From: Phoronis australis
Taxonomy: Eukaryota > Phoronida > Phoronidae
Direction of reading: 5' to 3'
Assembly: GCA_002633005.1 (NCBI GenBank)
Contig: NMRA01000094.1
Span: 522,597 to 586,596 of the forward strand
DNA: 64,000 nt
Notes under the pieces: model-generated
Seen by the model: the letters and a program-made list of their open reading frames with translations, nothing else
Told to the model about the DNA's origin: nothing
The model's database searches: none
Program-made: the position numbers and the translations under genes
Part shown: positions 23,255-35,883 of the stretch, one piece after another
How positions within the stretch are numbered: the stretch's first letter is position 1
How the letters are laid out: every line of letters starts with the position of its first letter

Positions 23255-23599
23255 ATGACCTTTGGAAGTGAAGAAATGACAGCGAAAGATGTCGCTGCCT
23301 GCCAACGTCAGCGGACCGATCGCATCATTGACAGGCCATTTACAAGCAAATCTGTTTCACCCGTAAGGACACCAGCGGTCTTAGTAATGAATCCTATTTT
23401 ATCTGCGACTTTGTCAATCTCACCAAAAGAGTGTGTCACGCCTCCTAGTAGAGCGGGTACGCATAATGAATATTCGGCATTTCACATTGTTTCTCGAAGT
23501 ACTAGCGTTGCCGTGGACAGATGTCTAAAAATGGAAGATGTCGTAGCGAAACTTGATGAAATAGCAAACAAGGAAGCTGCCATACGGCCGGAGATATAA
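23255..23599 (+). CDS. Candidate terminal coding exon, unknown protein
   Basis: A strong pyrimidine-rich acceptor (CCTTTCTTACCACAG) is followed directly by an open frame of 114 codons ending TAA. The sequence starts MTFGSEEMTAKDVAACQ and contains DRCLKMEDVVAKLDEIANKE near its end. It is hydrophilic with balanced composition and reads like real protein. No domain was recognised and no upstream partner exon could be fixed, though the open stretch ending near 17906 is one candidate. Sequence just upstream belongs to the 1 kb repeat. Confidence 0.3.
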   Translation: MTFGSEEMTAKDVAACQRQRTDRIIDRPFTSKSVSPVRTPAVLVMNPILSATLSISPKECVTPPSRAGTHNEYSAFHIVSRSTSVAVDRCLKMEDVVAKLDEIANKEAAIRPEI

Positions 23600-23681
23600 C
23601 TCGTATTGCATTACGATTTACGCATAAAATACAAACACATTGGTATTTGTACGTGTGGTATAATTAAAAAATACTCTTTTT

Positions 23682-23713
23682 CTCATCATAGTCACCATCA
23701 CCATCACCATCAC

Positions 23714-23760
<47 letters not shown>

Positions 23761-23837
23761 GCATCATCATCATCATTATTATTATCATCGTCATCATCAT
23801 AAATTTCATCCATTCATCATCATAAATTTCATCCATT
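23682..23837. repeat. (CAT/ATC)n microsatellite with adjacent 20-bp duplication
   Basis: About 110 bp of CAT/CAC trinucleotides give an apparent poly-His frame on plus and poly-Met on minus, both artefacts of the repeat. It ends in two copies of CATCATAAATTTCATCCATT. Confidence 0.95.
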
Positions 23838-25872
23838 GCATGTTATTACTGTCAACATGTCCCCATTGTTGGTATAGGTTTATGGCGGGTTTAGTGTCTT
23901 TTCAAGCTGCCTCACTTCTGTTCCTCGTCACAACTTGAAACTCATGAGCGAAGATGCGCATTTACGAAAAATGGGAGAAAGTACATTGGGGGTCTTGGTC
24001 TGTAACAATACACCATTTTTATAAAGATCTCGATAATACTCACGTGGGATACGTTTGTGGCAGAGCAAGACAGTGCAATGACTACCTGCACTACTTGTCT
24101 AGGCAATTTGTCGTATGTACTTGATTTAGCCATTGGATTAGTTGAAGACTTTATCGAAAAGGGCTTCAGTAACCCCGGGAACTATCCCGTGAACAAAAAG
24201 AATCAAATGTTATGTACAAAAGCTCATGCGTGGCATAATAAATGATTATCATTTCGGCGCAGGCAGCCGTAGTCTTCAAGACTCGGCTTGGGGTAATTCG
24301 TTGTCTCGTTTAATGACTATCAAGGTAAATTGGAGAACGTTTACAAAAATATTATTAGTTACGTGGCACAAAAATCAATGTCGATTTACCCGTATTTGTG
24401 CTGTGTAAAATATATTCAACCTCACGGGATCGTAAAAGCTGACACTCGAAAACTTAAAATCCTTATCCAAAGAATAACCTAGTTCAAAAACTTAAAATTA
24501 TACTGTTTACTTCTTTTGTGTTATCAAACTAAAGGCCTTTTTGAGCACATTTTTGTACATCGAGTGGGCCGAGATCAGAAAATAATGTACTACTCCCGTC
24601 TATTTCCGTGACCTGAGTTCACTGTGCGTCAGTTCAAGAACGATTCCTGAATGACGGTCATGTATTCCTTGAACACGTATTGATACCACTGTGAGCGCAA
24701 AGGCGTTTTTATTTTGTTTGGTTGTTTTTGATTCTCGTTTTAGTTCGTTTTATACAAATTAGACAATTAATGGTCCCAATTTTATGTGTTCTTTGCATAT
24801 GACGAGTGGTATTTAATGCAACCATTAGTTTGTGAATACGTCGCATCCCCCGCAGCCAACACTACTGAGGTCAGCCCTGACTCATCGCGAGGCTATACGT
24901 CAAATTTCAGCAACAGTACCTAACCAGGTAATGAATTAGAGGACAACCTTTCTATATCGACAAATGTCTTATCTTTATCGCCATATCGTGAAATGATACA
25001 AAGTACCAGCCTGAGCAATTGCCGTGTGACTACCCGGACGTGTGAGCACATTTCTGCGTACTTGACAGCAAACCGGCACCGGCTTTACTAGCCGCTAAAA
25101 ATGTAAAATAGAAAAACAAACATCGACATACGGTGAAGTTTCAAGGAATAAAAACAAGTTTTATGTCAAAACAGTGAGCTCCTCGCCTTATTTGCAATAA
25201 CGCAACTGTGCGTGATTTTTGCTGTCCGGACACGACAACCGGCGAAGTAATTCCCCGGCAGTTGTTGTGTCACTTCGCCGGGAAAATTCACTTGCTAAAT
25301 TGACTTTGATATTCAATTATGAGGCAAAATATATTTTGAACCTATGCCTCCGTTGTCTGAATATCGAAATTTCACGATTGAAAACCCAAACGGGGGAGGG
25401 GTGGTGAACTGTAGTCTGTCAGCTGAATGTTGGCGATGGGAAAATATTGCGGTATTTTTTAATCTCTTTGTCACAGGAATTCACCCATTCAAGGCCCGCG
25501 GAGCTAACGATTGCGCCTCGGAGGACGGATGTCTGCGTAGGCCAGGCGGTCGGGCTTCGTCGGGTAGTAGCTTCTACGAAATGCTTCTGGCTGAATGGGA
25601 ATTCTTCCTTGTACTTTAAACTCATTATTACTTATATTATACCACTTACCATCATACAAAGTTTTCTTTCTGAAGTTATTTCGTTTCCAGTTGGTATTCT
25701 GTTGTTCAATTGTTGGCCGTCAGCTGCTTAACGAAGTCCCCGGAGACGACGGGTATCTTAGTTTCCTTGTCTACATTTATTTTCGATATTTTCGTCAGGA
25801 TATTCCAACTGTATAGCAATTTTACTCAACTATTTTGCTATTGCATGCTAGTTGTTATGTTTATATGAGAAG
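23838..25872. other. Intergenic, no recognised gene
   Basis: Several short open frames (for example 24057-24245 and 25344-25619) show no domain or paired splice signals. The composition is unremarkable. Confidence 0.45.
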
Positions 25873-25943
25873 AGGTAGTGGGTCCTAATGGGATAAGTGA
25901 CTGCTTCCTTTACTCAAGGTGGGTTCAAGTCCCACTGGGGCAC
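25873..25943 (+). repeat. tRNA-Arg-like sequence (probable tRNA pseudogene or SINE head)
   Basis: CCTAATGGGATAAG resembles the D-arm/A-box region of tRNA-Arg. GGTGGGTTCAAGTCCCACT forms a perfect 5-bp T-arm with a consensus B box (GGTTCAAGTCC). The acceptor stem does not pair properly, so it is unlikely to be a functional tRNA. Confidence 0.45.
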
Positions 25944-26347
25944 ATTACCAGACAGGTGAGTCAGTTTTCTAGCTCCTCAGCTCCGTTTTATCTATTTATT
26001 AATAAAACATAAGATGGTTCCAGGTGATCAGTGCAGTAGACCCACTCGAGGGGCGTGCCCAAGCCTGTAATTATTCTTTGTTATGTTTTTACTGTTTACC
26101 AGAGTTGATTACTTCCAGTAAAACACGTTTAACCCAGTCGCCATAGTATGCCTTGGTATTTAATCGTTCCTTAATGAGTCTCTCTTCCGACTTAAAGGCC
26201 AATCTAAAATGACGGAGTATCGCTAGACTCCAGTTCGTGACAAGTGAGGGTTTTTATGAATGTTTCGCTTACGGATTTCGTTAGGATTAACCTGTAGGTA
26301 GCTACCATTCTAGTTAGTGCTAACAACGTGTGCTACTAGGTCCTTAA

Positions 26348-27415
26348 AGGAGAATGCCACCCGGTTTAATTAGTCTTTCTTACCGTCTTAATCGGTATAT
26401 ATCCACATCGCGTCTTATACGGTCGACCTCACCTTGCCGAGAGGTGTCGCGTTAACCTGTGAGGAAGGTGAGAAACGACGCAGCGACGTCAGTAGTTCAT
26501 CTGCAGAGTGTATGTAGTACGCTGTTAATAGCAAGTATGAGGCCGTGAAACATCCCCGTGTGTGTGGCCGGCATTTCGTCGACAGTGATTTCTCTGACGA
26601 ATTCCGGCTTACCAAAGAACTATCCATACGTTCTGTTATTCTGCGTTCAGTTTCAAAGTGAATTATTCTCACCCTAACCGATGCTTTTATCAAACTGAAA
26701 CAAAGTCTGTCTCATTAGATACTATTTGTAATGCCTTTGGAGTATTCGTGAGTGCAAATGTTTTGAGAAGCCAGAAATGAATAAACCACTGCGTTACCGG
26801 CTTTAGATGCAGTAAAGGTAATTGACCGGCCACCGAGGCCGTGAGAGCGCATATGCTAATTCAGTGTTTGCTGACAGAAAGCTGTTGTGAAACAATAACT
26901 CGATTTTATATACTATTGTCACATGTTAGGGGAATCTATTTAGATATGCAAATACATTATTCAAATCATTGTTACGGTACAACCTTTGCCCTGACGGTTC
27001 TGTGGAAGGGGAACCTGACTTCGCGGCCCCCGATAAGTAAGTAGATTTTAAGTTTCGTGGCTAATTCACCTAAATAATTACGTGCACATTATTTCTTTGG
27101 CTCACTATTATAGTCTTTTCGTGACTGGAGGTTTAGTTTCTAACTTAAGCCGGTTTATGTTCGTGATGTCCAATCCCGGCGGCCGCGACGGGCCTGAACT
27201 GATCGAGTTCCGAGCTACTGGCGGGGAATAACAAGAGTTTTGCATGTTTAAAACTGAAAAAATCGCAAGTCTAAAAGTACAACACGCAGCTATGTTCCCT
27301 CGTCTAAATTTCACGGAAGAATGATTCGAATTTATCATCAAACAGACTCAAACTCCTGCGATCGACCATGGTAAGGTGGCCTACCGAACTCTGTAGGCTA
27401 CGGTACGTTCAAATA
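26348..27415 (+). mobile_element. Kolobok-like transposon copy 2, 3'-truncated
   Basis: It starts with TTAA (26344-26347) and AGGAGAATGCCACCC, and follows copies 1 and 3 closely. The THAP segment is internally deleted: CTGCAGAGTG joins directly to TATGTAGTACGCTG. Homology stops at 27415, within the sequence that reads GTCCAAATACCAATAAATCC in copy 3. There a CAGTGGCGGATC end begins. The right terminus was not found further on. Confidence 0.75.
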
Positions 27416-27525
27416 CAGTGGCGGATCTAGGATATCACAAGGGGGCAAAACATTTTGTTTGTAAACATTTGCTCAAAGCACGATTGTAGATGCGCATAGC
27501 ACCGAATGGGGGGGAGGTCGGGAAG
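27416..27525 (+). mobile_element. hAT-like terminal segment, copy 1
   Basis: CAGTGGCGGATCTAGGATAT begins abruptly inside Kolobok copy 2. About 105 bp match the reverse complement of 42411-42521. CAGTGGCGG-type termini are characteristic of some hAT elements; the class is inferred from the terminus alone. Confidence 0.55.
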
Positions 27526-29362
27526 GGGGTTTCACCCCACCATATTCGTCCGTCCAAAGCATAACCTCGTTTTAGAGCTCAATTCCAGTTAAGTGGACAG
27601 AGCAAGCATAGTTATCACGTTTCTTCAGGGGCCTCATTCATCCGAGGGGAAAGTGCCTGTGCCTGACTGGGGGAATTTTTTCGCCGAGTGAGGGGGAAAA
27701 TCTACTTCTTGATCACCATCATTAGTTCCCCCGCCCTGTTGCAAGCTCTCATAAGCTCTGTCTCACGTAGCAATTTGTGCTCATTCAAACTGTCACCTGT
27801 ATGGTTACAGGTAATTTGAACTTCGGAGGGAAATTTTCGATCACTACGGGGAATTTTTAAGCCTCGTGAGATTTTTCAATATTTTTGAGAGGGAATAGGG
27901 CCGATATTCGGCCCCAAAATCGAGGGATTGAGAGCCCTGTCCATTTGGAAAGAAAATGCGTCATGTTTCAACCCGTAGTCATGAAAACAAAGCCTGGCTG
28001 GCCGAAGATTCACCAGTCGTTGCTATGAGACTCGGCAACCGAGATGCGACAAAATATGATATAACTTTTTGAAATATTTATAAATTTTACACGGACATAT
28101 TTTCCTTCGTTGTGGCGTATTGCAACGACCCAACGCTTCCGAAACGTCCTTAGTGATTGTAAAACAGACAGTCGAATGTCCGTATATTTTCTATCGCCGT
28201 TCGAACAACACGGAATACAAGTATGTGATAAGCCAAGGTGGCACTGTAGTTAGGCTACGGCCGCGGCCAATTTGCACTCCCAAAATATTAAAATTTTGGG
28301 GTAGGCCAAGTTTGGGGGCATTTTGTAGGTAGGCATTGCATGTAGGCTCAGTGAATGTAGTTTGTTTGTATATGTGAACATGCTGAGAATGAAAAAAGAC
28401 AACTTTCTCGACTGTAGCTGCACTGTTCTTCAAGATGGTGGTCCCCTGTTGCAATTGTGCATGGCTGTGTAGCAACTGAGAAATTGGCCGCGATTTCAGG
28501 TAGCCCTCAAACAAGTCAGATTTGCAAAAAAAAACTAGTTGGTTGACAGTACTTTTGGACCACATTTTTGGAATTGGTAGGAAATTTGCTTTCGCAATCT
28601 AATGTTGGCTTTAGTCGCGCATCGGCAGGGAAGTGGTGATTTTGGGATGAAAAGTGCCGATTTTGCATTTTTGCCCTTATTTTTCTTAGTTCAGCTTGGT
28701 TTCCACTGGGAGTGAAGAGTACAAAGTTTTTGTGCTCATCTGTAGGGCTTGTGATGTGAAATGACTCAAAACTTTTCTTTATTTGCATGCAGTTTTTGAC
28801 AGAGTGAAGAAAGGGTGAAGAGTCCATTGACGTGTGTTCTGATAGGCAAATCCCTGTGAGAACTGTTCAGTGCCTCTCAACAGAGCTATCGTAGCGAGTC
28901 TCGTTTTGGAACGCGCCTCTTGTTGTCGTGAATTAGGTGTACAAGGCTATTTATAAATACATCTTTATCTCGGCGGTCTAGCTCTGTGTCAAAGATTACG
29001 AAGGCTGTGGTAACAAAAGGTTGAGATAATTGTCCGTGAGGTAGGTTTGACGAGAGTGCATTTGCAACCATTTTAAAGACAGGACTTACGAGCAAAATTA
29101 TTGAGAGTATTAAAAACGTGTTTGGGATGTGTAAACTGGTTCTACTTTACTGGTTTTGAAAATGAAAATCAGGTCACTATAGGCGAAAGTCAAAACTATA
29201 ACTATCGTTGTGAATTTTTCATGTTGAAAATGTACAAAGTTAACGGTGAATGATTTCTGTAACTATATTTGTTGGAAGTCGAACCAAACGTCAAATCTCC
29301 TGAACCCTCTTGACAACTCGGTAACCTGTGTCAAGGATCTGTCATTTAACTGGTAGTGATCC
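27526..29362. other. Intergenic, possibly the interior of a hAT-like element
   Basis: No transposase or host domain was recognised. Minus-strand frames at 28565-28191 and 28827-28516 are open but carry no motif. The stretch may include unrecognised transposon interior. Confidence 0.35.
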
Positions 29363-30330
29363 CAGGTCCGTAGCCGAACCCCCCTCCCCTGCAGAAAAGT
29401 TCCAGCCCCAGCCTATAGATAAGGATACAGAGATGGACAACAACAACAAAATTGTTCCAGTTACCGTAACAAATAACTACAATGATTACTAAGTTAGTAA
29501 TAATTTTGAATTTGCTTCCGATTCAAAGTGCTTCACGTAATCAGCAGGCCGTACTTAGCCAACTTCGCCCGAGTGGTGTTTGCTTAGGTGACAGGATCGC
29601 GCGCCAGACGATTAGAGTACTAGGCTTTATGTTATTCATCGGCATCGAACGCGCGTGGTGGCTACATAGCGTAACAAGGGAGTCTAGAAGTAAATCATTG
29701 CCTATTCATAGCTAGGATATATAGCAGCGAGAGAGCTCCCAAAAAGTAGTGCGGTGTGAATGCTTTAATATCGACTTGCTAGCATAATACGGTAAAGTGC
29801 AGGCATTTTCAAATTTGGAATTGAAAATTATCGTCTAATATGTTGTTCATCCAGTGTTCATTTTGATTGTGAATTGGTGGATTGACATGCATGCGTGTAC
29901 ACGCGTGTGCGTTTCCATTCTTTTAAATTCAGTGCACGCCGACGGTAAGTTCACTATGGACAGTCCTCCGTCGTTGCTCAAAAAACAGACACTTAACTAA
30001 CCGTGTTTTGCTGCACTGAGAAAACCCTGTCGAGCAAGTTTATATTATTAGGGAAAGGTAGGTCTACACCTAATAAAAACTTTGGTTAATGAAGAAGGTT
30101 TTCTCTCGTCAATCAGTGCCAGTGGTGCACAACAAACTTGATGGAAAATATTTTCAAGGTTACATGTCACTGTTCCGAAAGTTAACTACTCTGAAGTTTC
30201 TCTACACTCAGAGTTCGCTACCTTCGAAAATTCTCTACTTCGAATGTGCACAGTTCAGAAACTTGACTGACTCCGACAGTTCATTACTCTGATTGTCTGC
30301 TGATGAGTCGAAACTCACATGGACAAAGTA
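29363..30330 (+). repeat. Dispersed ~1 kb repeat, copy B
   Basis: It aligns by eye to 22213-23200: AGCCCCAGCCTAT, GATGGACAACAACAACAAAA, GGCATCGAACGCGCGTGG, AGAGAGCTCCCAAAAAGTAG and TTCATTACTCTGATTGTCTG all recur in the same order, with small indels. No coding capacity was seen. Confidence 0.65.
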
Positions 30331-30742
30331 TTGTATTTGTGTCCACTTAGTAACCATTTAATGGTGTGCAAAAATTGAATAGTTCTTAAAACTTTGATTA
30401 CATTGTTTACAAATGAGCTCAGTTCCAATCAATTCTTGAATCTAACAACCACTCCTTCTCAAGCAGGACCAACATCGGGTCAAGGTTGCAGCGACCAACG
30501 GCGGTTTTAAATTTGAGAAGACTGGATGGAACTCTTTGACTTCGTGAAGACGTCGGACAGGGACAGGGTAGCCCACTAACTACATTTAATTTCGACCCGG
30601 CCGTGCGCGTGCTTCCGAGGTGCGCTGTGAAATTCTGCGAACTTGATATGGATTTGATGCTCATATCGTGGTTGATCATAGGCCCATCCCAGATTACACG
30701 GCGATAGACTCTCCTTTATCCTGGAGATAAGAAAGCGGTGAC

Positions 30743-30903
30743 CTGCCTCCCGTTCAGTAACTCTAGGACCTCGTTAAAAAGCAAAACTTCGCGAGATTAC
30801 GTGAGATATTGCTGTGCATTTTAAATGAGAATACGTGACTTTGACTAGGTTTTAGCTAAGTCCTAGCGTAGGTCCTAGCGTCTACTGAACGCACGCCTGG
30901 TTT
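30743..30903. mobile_element. 161-bp MITE, copy 1
   Basis: The block runs from CTGCCTCCCGTTCAGTAACT to CTACTGAACGCACGCCTGG. Its ends are imperfect inverted repeats (CGTTCAGTAnCGCTAGGACCT on both sides). It matches 47950-48110 with about eight mismatches and no length change. The flanking sequence is unrelated, so it is a mobile unit. Confidence 0.85.
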
Positions 30904-32200
30904 CGGAAATCAAGGAGATTTTCCTGTCTCTCATTGATGTCAGGAAGGCGAATAATTTCAGATCATGCATCTACGGGCATGTTGTCCTGTTTATCAAACT
31001 TTTTCACGTCGGAGTTGCAGCCCACAGCACAACAGTAATACTTCGTGGCCATAGGAAGGACGAATAAAGTAATGCAACCGAGAAAACCTTGTATAGAATC
31101 AAACAGCATCATCGACAACTAACTCGTGAAATTCAAGTGGCACGAAAACGAGTCAGCACTGAATGTGCCTGACGGATGTTTACGGCATTGTGGGTAAATA
31201 CAGTGAGATTCGCTTGTCACTGTGTAATCCGAGACGGCCCTATTGATCAATATTCCTACTTCATATTCTTTTAAAAATGCAAGTACGTACTCATTTTTCC
31301 GTACTCATATGGCATACAGGCAAATTCGCATGCGCATGAAATCCCGGCGTTGATTTGGTTATAGGTAAACCACTCCGTGCATCTAATAAAAGAAGTGATC
31401 GTTTATTTTTGCGTGCAAAAGTATAAGAATTACACCCGAGTTCGAAATTTCAGGTACTTTCGGAGTAATGAACCTTCAGAATAGTGAACCTTCGGAATAG
31501 TGGGCTGTTCCCATTTCCACCGATATAAGCAACTTAGTAACACGCAAAATACAACCAGGTAAAAAATTTCAAGTCATTCTCGGATTAAATATTTGAGTAC
31601 AAGTATGTAATGAGCTGTAATCACTCATTTAATCACGCCTGATTTGAAAGTTTGGCGGGGGGTAACGCTAGAACGTTCTGTTTCTGGACCACATTATATC
31701 CGAATTTGACTCCCGTTCTATTCGAGCAACCGTCACGGAATCCTCATTTCTGGTATTAGAATTCCGTCTCATCTCAGGAACAAAGAGCTGAGGGTCATTG
31801 CTGTGTATACAGATTTCCTTTCCCCCTAATTAAGCTGCGTCAAGGGCCTTACAGAAAACTCTACAGTGTCGACGTTTGCAAAGGTCCGTCGTTCTAGAAA
31901 TTCGAACCACCCCCGCGCAATGCTGGCTACGGGCCTGGATCTCTCATTTACAGAACTCTGCCACGGGTGGTGATTTCTGGTGTTTTCCAGTTTGTCATCA
32001 GTTGCAGAGTTTCATGAACTTGCGTGAGTTATTGTTACATCTTCTGTTCATAGAGCTGTTAATCACTGTCGCATTTCTCTTGTATTTGCTGTTTGAACGA
32101 GTGTTTGGTCTCCTGCTGGGTAAGCTCATCCCATGTGGGCAGTTGGTTCTCTGACACTTTTCATTGGCCCGCTCAGTCCGTAGTATTATGATTCTCTCCC
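30904..32200. other. Intergenic before the LINE remnant
   Basis: No recognised gene or repeat was seen. Part of it may be the 5' region of the LINE that follows. Confidence 0.4.
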
Positions 32201-32255
32201 GGGAAAGATTTTCATCTATTCTCGTGTCACATAGACACCTATCAGTGTTGTTGTT

Positions 32256-35045
32256 TTGCCATTGATCTTTATTTTCGTTGCAGTATACACTTTATTACAC
32301 TGCATGGATTTGTTGAATAACTTTGGTGATATAAATGTCAATAATTTTGTTCGTTTGCTTGGTGATAAAAATGATCATCATAATATTGGTTTTGGTGCAC
32401 TCAAGTCCTCTCCCTATTATGACAGTGATTCATTTAGAACTTTTGATCTTAAACGCAAACAACGACTTCTCTATGTTATCTTTAAACATACAAAGTATCC
32501 GAGCTAAGTTTGGTAGCCTGTTTCTGTTTCTTCCCCAACTGCCCCAGTTGAATTTTTTACTTTGTCTGCAGGAAACTTGGCTTGATGATGATGCTGACCT
32601 CTTAATTGTTTCAAATTAATACTCTTGTGTTTCCCAGGGTAAGAAATGTTGTGGCCATGATGGCCTTATTATTTACATCCAAAACTCCTTGGAGTATAAA
32701 ACCTCCAAAATTAAAAGTGATTCTACAGTTTTTAAGTCACTATTTGTGACCTTAGTTGGGATCATCCATAAGAAAAATGTTTTTGTTGGAAATATTTATA
32801 AACCTCCCGAAGAAAATGACAATTTAAACATACGGATATTTCTAGATGATTTTATTCCATTGATTAGTAAACTTGGGCAAACCAACTCTCATGTCATGTT
32901 GGCCGGTGATTTTAATATCAATCTCTTAAACATGGATGAGAGGCTCTTGTTCGGAGAATTATGCAATAAGACTGTGTCATTAAACGGTTTTTATCCTACA
33001 GTTGTTTTTCCCACTCGGTTTTTCTGAGTTTTGTGCTTCTCTTATTGACATCATTTTCTACAAATTTAATAACTGTTCTGACATTGATCCAGTTTCCGGG
33101 ATCTATTTTTCTAATATCTCTGATCATTTACCTATTTTCTCTTGTTTTAAAAGAACATTAAAAAAGGCGAGAGCTCCCAAATCTGCTTACAGAAATGTCA
33201 TTAATGACGATTGTTTGAAAAGGGTGTATGATGAATTTTCGTCATACAATGTACTTTCTCACATGGATACAAATTTGAATGGTGATCCCAATATGAATTA
33301 AACTTACTTCAGGACTCTGTTCTTGCTTGTTTAAATAAGTTCAGCACAGTAAGAAAAGTAAGATTCAATAAATATAAGCACAAAAAGAATATTTGGATCT
33401 CCCAAGGTATTGTAAACCCTCGTAGGTTTAGAAACAGACTTTACAAACGACTCAAGTCAACCCCCAAAGTGCTAGTAATTTTTTTCTCATTAAAAACAAA
33501 CCTAAAAACCTAACATTATTCTAAAAAAAGTTATGAAAAGTGCTAAGAGACTTTATTATCACAATCAGTTTCGGGCCCATGTTAGTTCTTCCAAGGACAC
33601 TTGGAAAGAAATTAATTTAATGAATAGAATTATGTCTTATCAAATAATCCTACCAAATTGAAGATAAATGATGAAATGGTTTGTGACGAGGGTGAGATTG
33701 TAAATCATTTTAGTAATATTTCCTCGCACTCTCTACCTACTCATTCTTCAAACTTGTCACATGTGTCTCTTTTAGATTATGAATCCGCTGCTAGATTTGA
33801 CTTTGAACTAATTTCCCCAATTGATATTAGAAAAGTGATTAATTCTTTTCCAGCTAAACCTACTACATCCTGTCCAGTGTGGTTTTCGTGGGGGGCACTC
33901 CACAGAACTGGCTTTAGTTGAAATTATGGATAGAATTCTCAAGGCTATGGAAAATAATAAATTACCTCTGGCCATTTTCATTGATCTTTCCAAAGCTTTT
34001 GACTCTTTACGTCATTCAGTTTTACTACGGTTGCAACTCCTTGTCTTTAAGTTTTTTGAGAAACTATCTCTCTAATCGGGCTCAGCATGTTCAGGTTAAT
34101 AACACAAAATCTAACCCAGTTCCAATTTTGCGGGGTGTCCCGCAGGGGTCTACACTGGGTCCGTTATTATTCATCATTTATATGAACGATTTTGTGAAGT
34201 GCACGAGTTTCTTTGACTGCATATTTTATGCTGATGATACTACTATTATTAACGGTATTCATAGCACTTTGTTTATGAGTCACATATGTTTTGTGGGGAG
34301 TTGGAGAAAATTCAGTCTTGGTTAAATGTAAATGGACTGGTTTTAAATGCAACTGAAACGAAATTCATGATTTTTATAAACCCCCAAAATGTATTGATGA
34401 TTTTCATTTTAATATTAATAACTTGGAAATTGAAAGAGTTAGTTCATTCAATTTACTTGGTGTTACCATCAACGAAAACCTGTTATGGACTCCAGATATA
34501 AACAATGTGTTGAGAAAGATAAGCAGATTCTGTGGTGTTCTTAATAACATTAAACATTTCTTGCTCTTTGAAACTTTGAAAACTGTCTTGTCCGTCCTCA
34601 TTTTAATTATGGAATTATGCTATGAACGTGTGAATACTATAGAATATTCAAATTACAGAAAAAGGTTATGCGCACTAATACCTCTAGTTATTTTAATGCC
34701 CATACAGGTTCTTTATTTAGGAATACGCAGATACTCAAAATAAAGGACTTGTATGTTGTTGCTAGTATAATTTTTTTCTGCAAATATGTTCATAATTACT
34801 TACCTTCATTTTTAACACATACAATTTAATAACCTGTGGGTCTGTTCATGAACATTATACTAGGCAACGACATCTACAAACTCCTCGTTGTACTAAATCA
34901 TTTGCTGAAGATTCACTTCGCAATGCCTTACCTCATATCATTAATAACCTTCCTGAAGGTGTTCCTCAGAAAATGTTTACCAATTCGTTATCCTCTGTTA
35001 TAAATTACTACTACTACTATGTATATATGCACATATATATATTCC
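32256..35045 (+). pseudogene. CR1/Jockey-group non-LTR retrotransposon remnant (EN-RT)
   Basis: The endonuclease half reads across frame breaks between 32335 and 33301: LSLNIQSIRAKF, LCLQETWL, VGNIYKPP, MLAGDFNINLL and SDHLPIF, the ordered APE-type motifs. The RT half (33658-34743) shows QCGFRGGHSTELAL across a frameshift near 33880, then FIDLSKAFDSLRHSVLL, GVPQGSTLGPLLFIIYMNDF and the catalytic FYADDTTI. The N-terminal RT fingers appear deleted: text runs from SFPAKPTTS straight to the QCGFR box. A degraded C-terminus continues to about 35000, ending at a TAC/TATA-rich tail near 35045. Stops and frameshifts make it inactive. It lies about 830 bp upstream of the MYORG-like exon. Confidence 0.85.
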
Positions 35046-35874
35046 TGTTGAGTGCAACATGGGTACATGGGTGATTTTTTGACTGTGGAACGATTCCGAT
35101 TACTTTGACGTCCCCTAATGACGATTCAGATTGTCTTTTTCCATGCTTCATTATCTACCAAGTTCCTCCACATATCTTATTGAAATCTGACAAATAAGTT
35201 TCGATAGAACTTTGACCTATGTGTTCTTAATGAGGAGAGTTAAATTGATGGATGTGACCAATGTGGATTTAATTGCAAAATGGGCACTCGGTATATCTTT
35301 ACCGTTTGCGAAGCGTTGCTCTGCTTATTTAAAGGTTTAGTTCATTTCAAGAGGACTCATTTGCAGGAAGTCTCAATGTAAAAGTCTCCCTTCAATAAAC
35401 ATCTTGGCCCAGGGTCTCTTCTGTCCACTTGAAATATAACTCGATATTAAGTTACCTATTTTGTATTCTACTCTGTGTGCGAACATAAGATATGTATCTG
35501 TTTATCTGTGCTCGTACATGATGACGTAAGTGAATAACTTTCTGATCTTAGTTTGTACTTAATGGATGTGCCAGTACGGCAAAGAGTTTTAGGTTGATCT
35601 CCAAAATTTGAGTTTTTGATGGGAATAGTGAGTTCTAACGAGCGTTGCCTGTCTTCTACTTAGCTGAGGACAACATTAATAGATTTCGTGTTATCAATCA
35701 GTGTATGTTCGCACATGATATGCGTTTTTATCAGGCCAAGTAAACAAATTTTGATAAAAATTGAATCCAACTCGGTGTGCTTAGGCAGCCATGAATTGGA
35801 ACATGTGCACTGTAATTTAGATAAATTTATGAGTCAAAAGATTAACAATGTGAAATTACTGTTTCTCGTTTTAG
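35046..35874 (+). other. Region upstream of the MYORG-like coding exon (probably intron)
   Basis: It ends in GTTTCTCGTTTTAG, a good 3' splice site at 35874, so at least one non-coding 5' exon probably lies upstream. That exon was not identified. Confidence 0.5.
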
Positions 35875-35883
35875 GTGTTCTTG

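Noticed and set aside
23606-23938. Poly-histidine protein
   Set aside because: The His run is produced by a CAT/CAC microsatellite; the minus strand gives poly-Met. There is no flanking domain or splice context.
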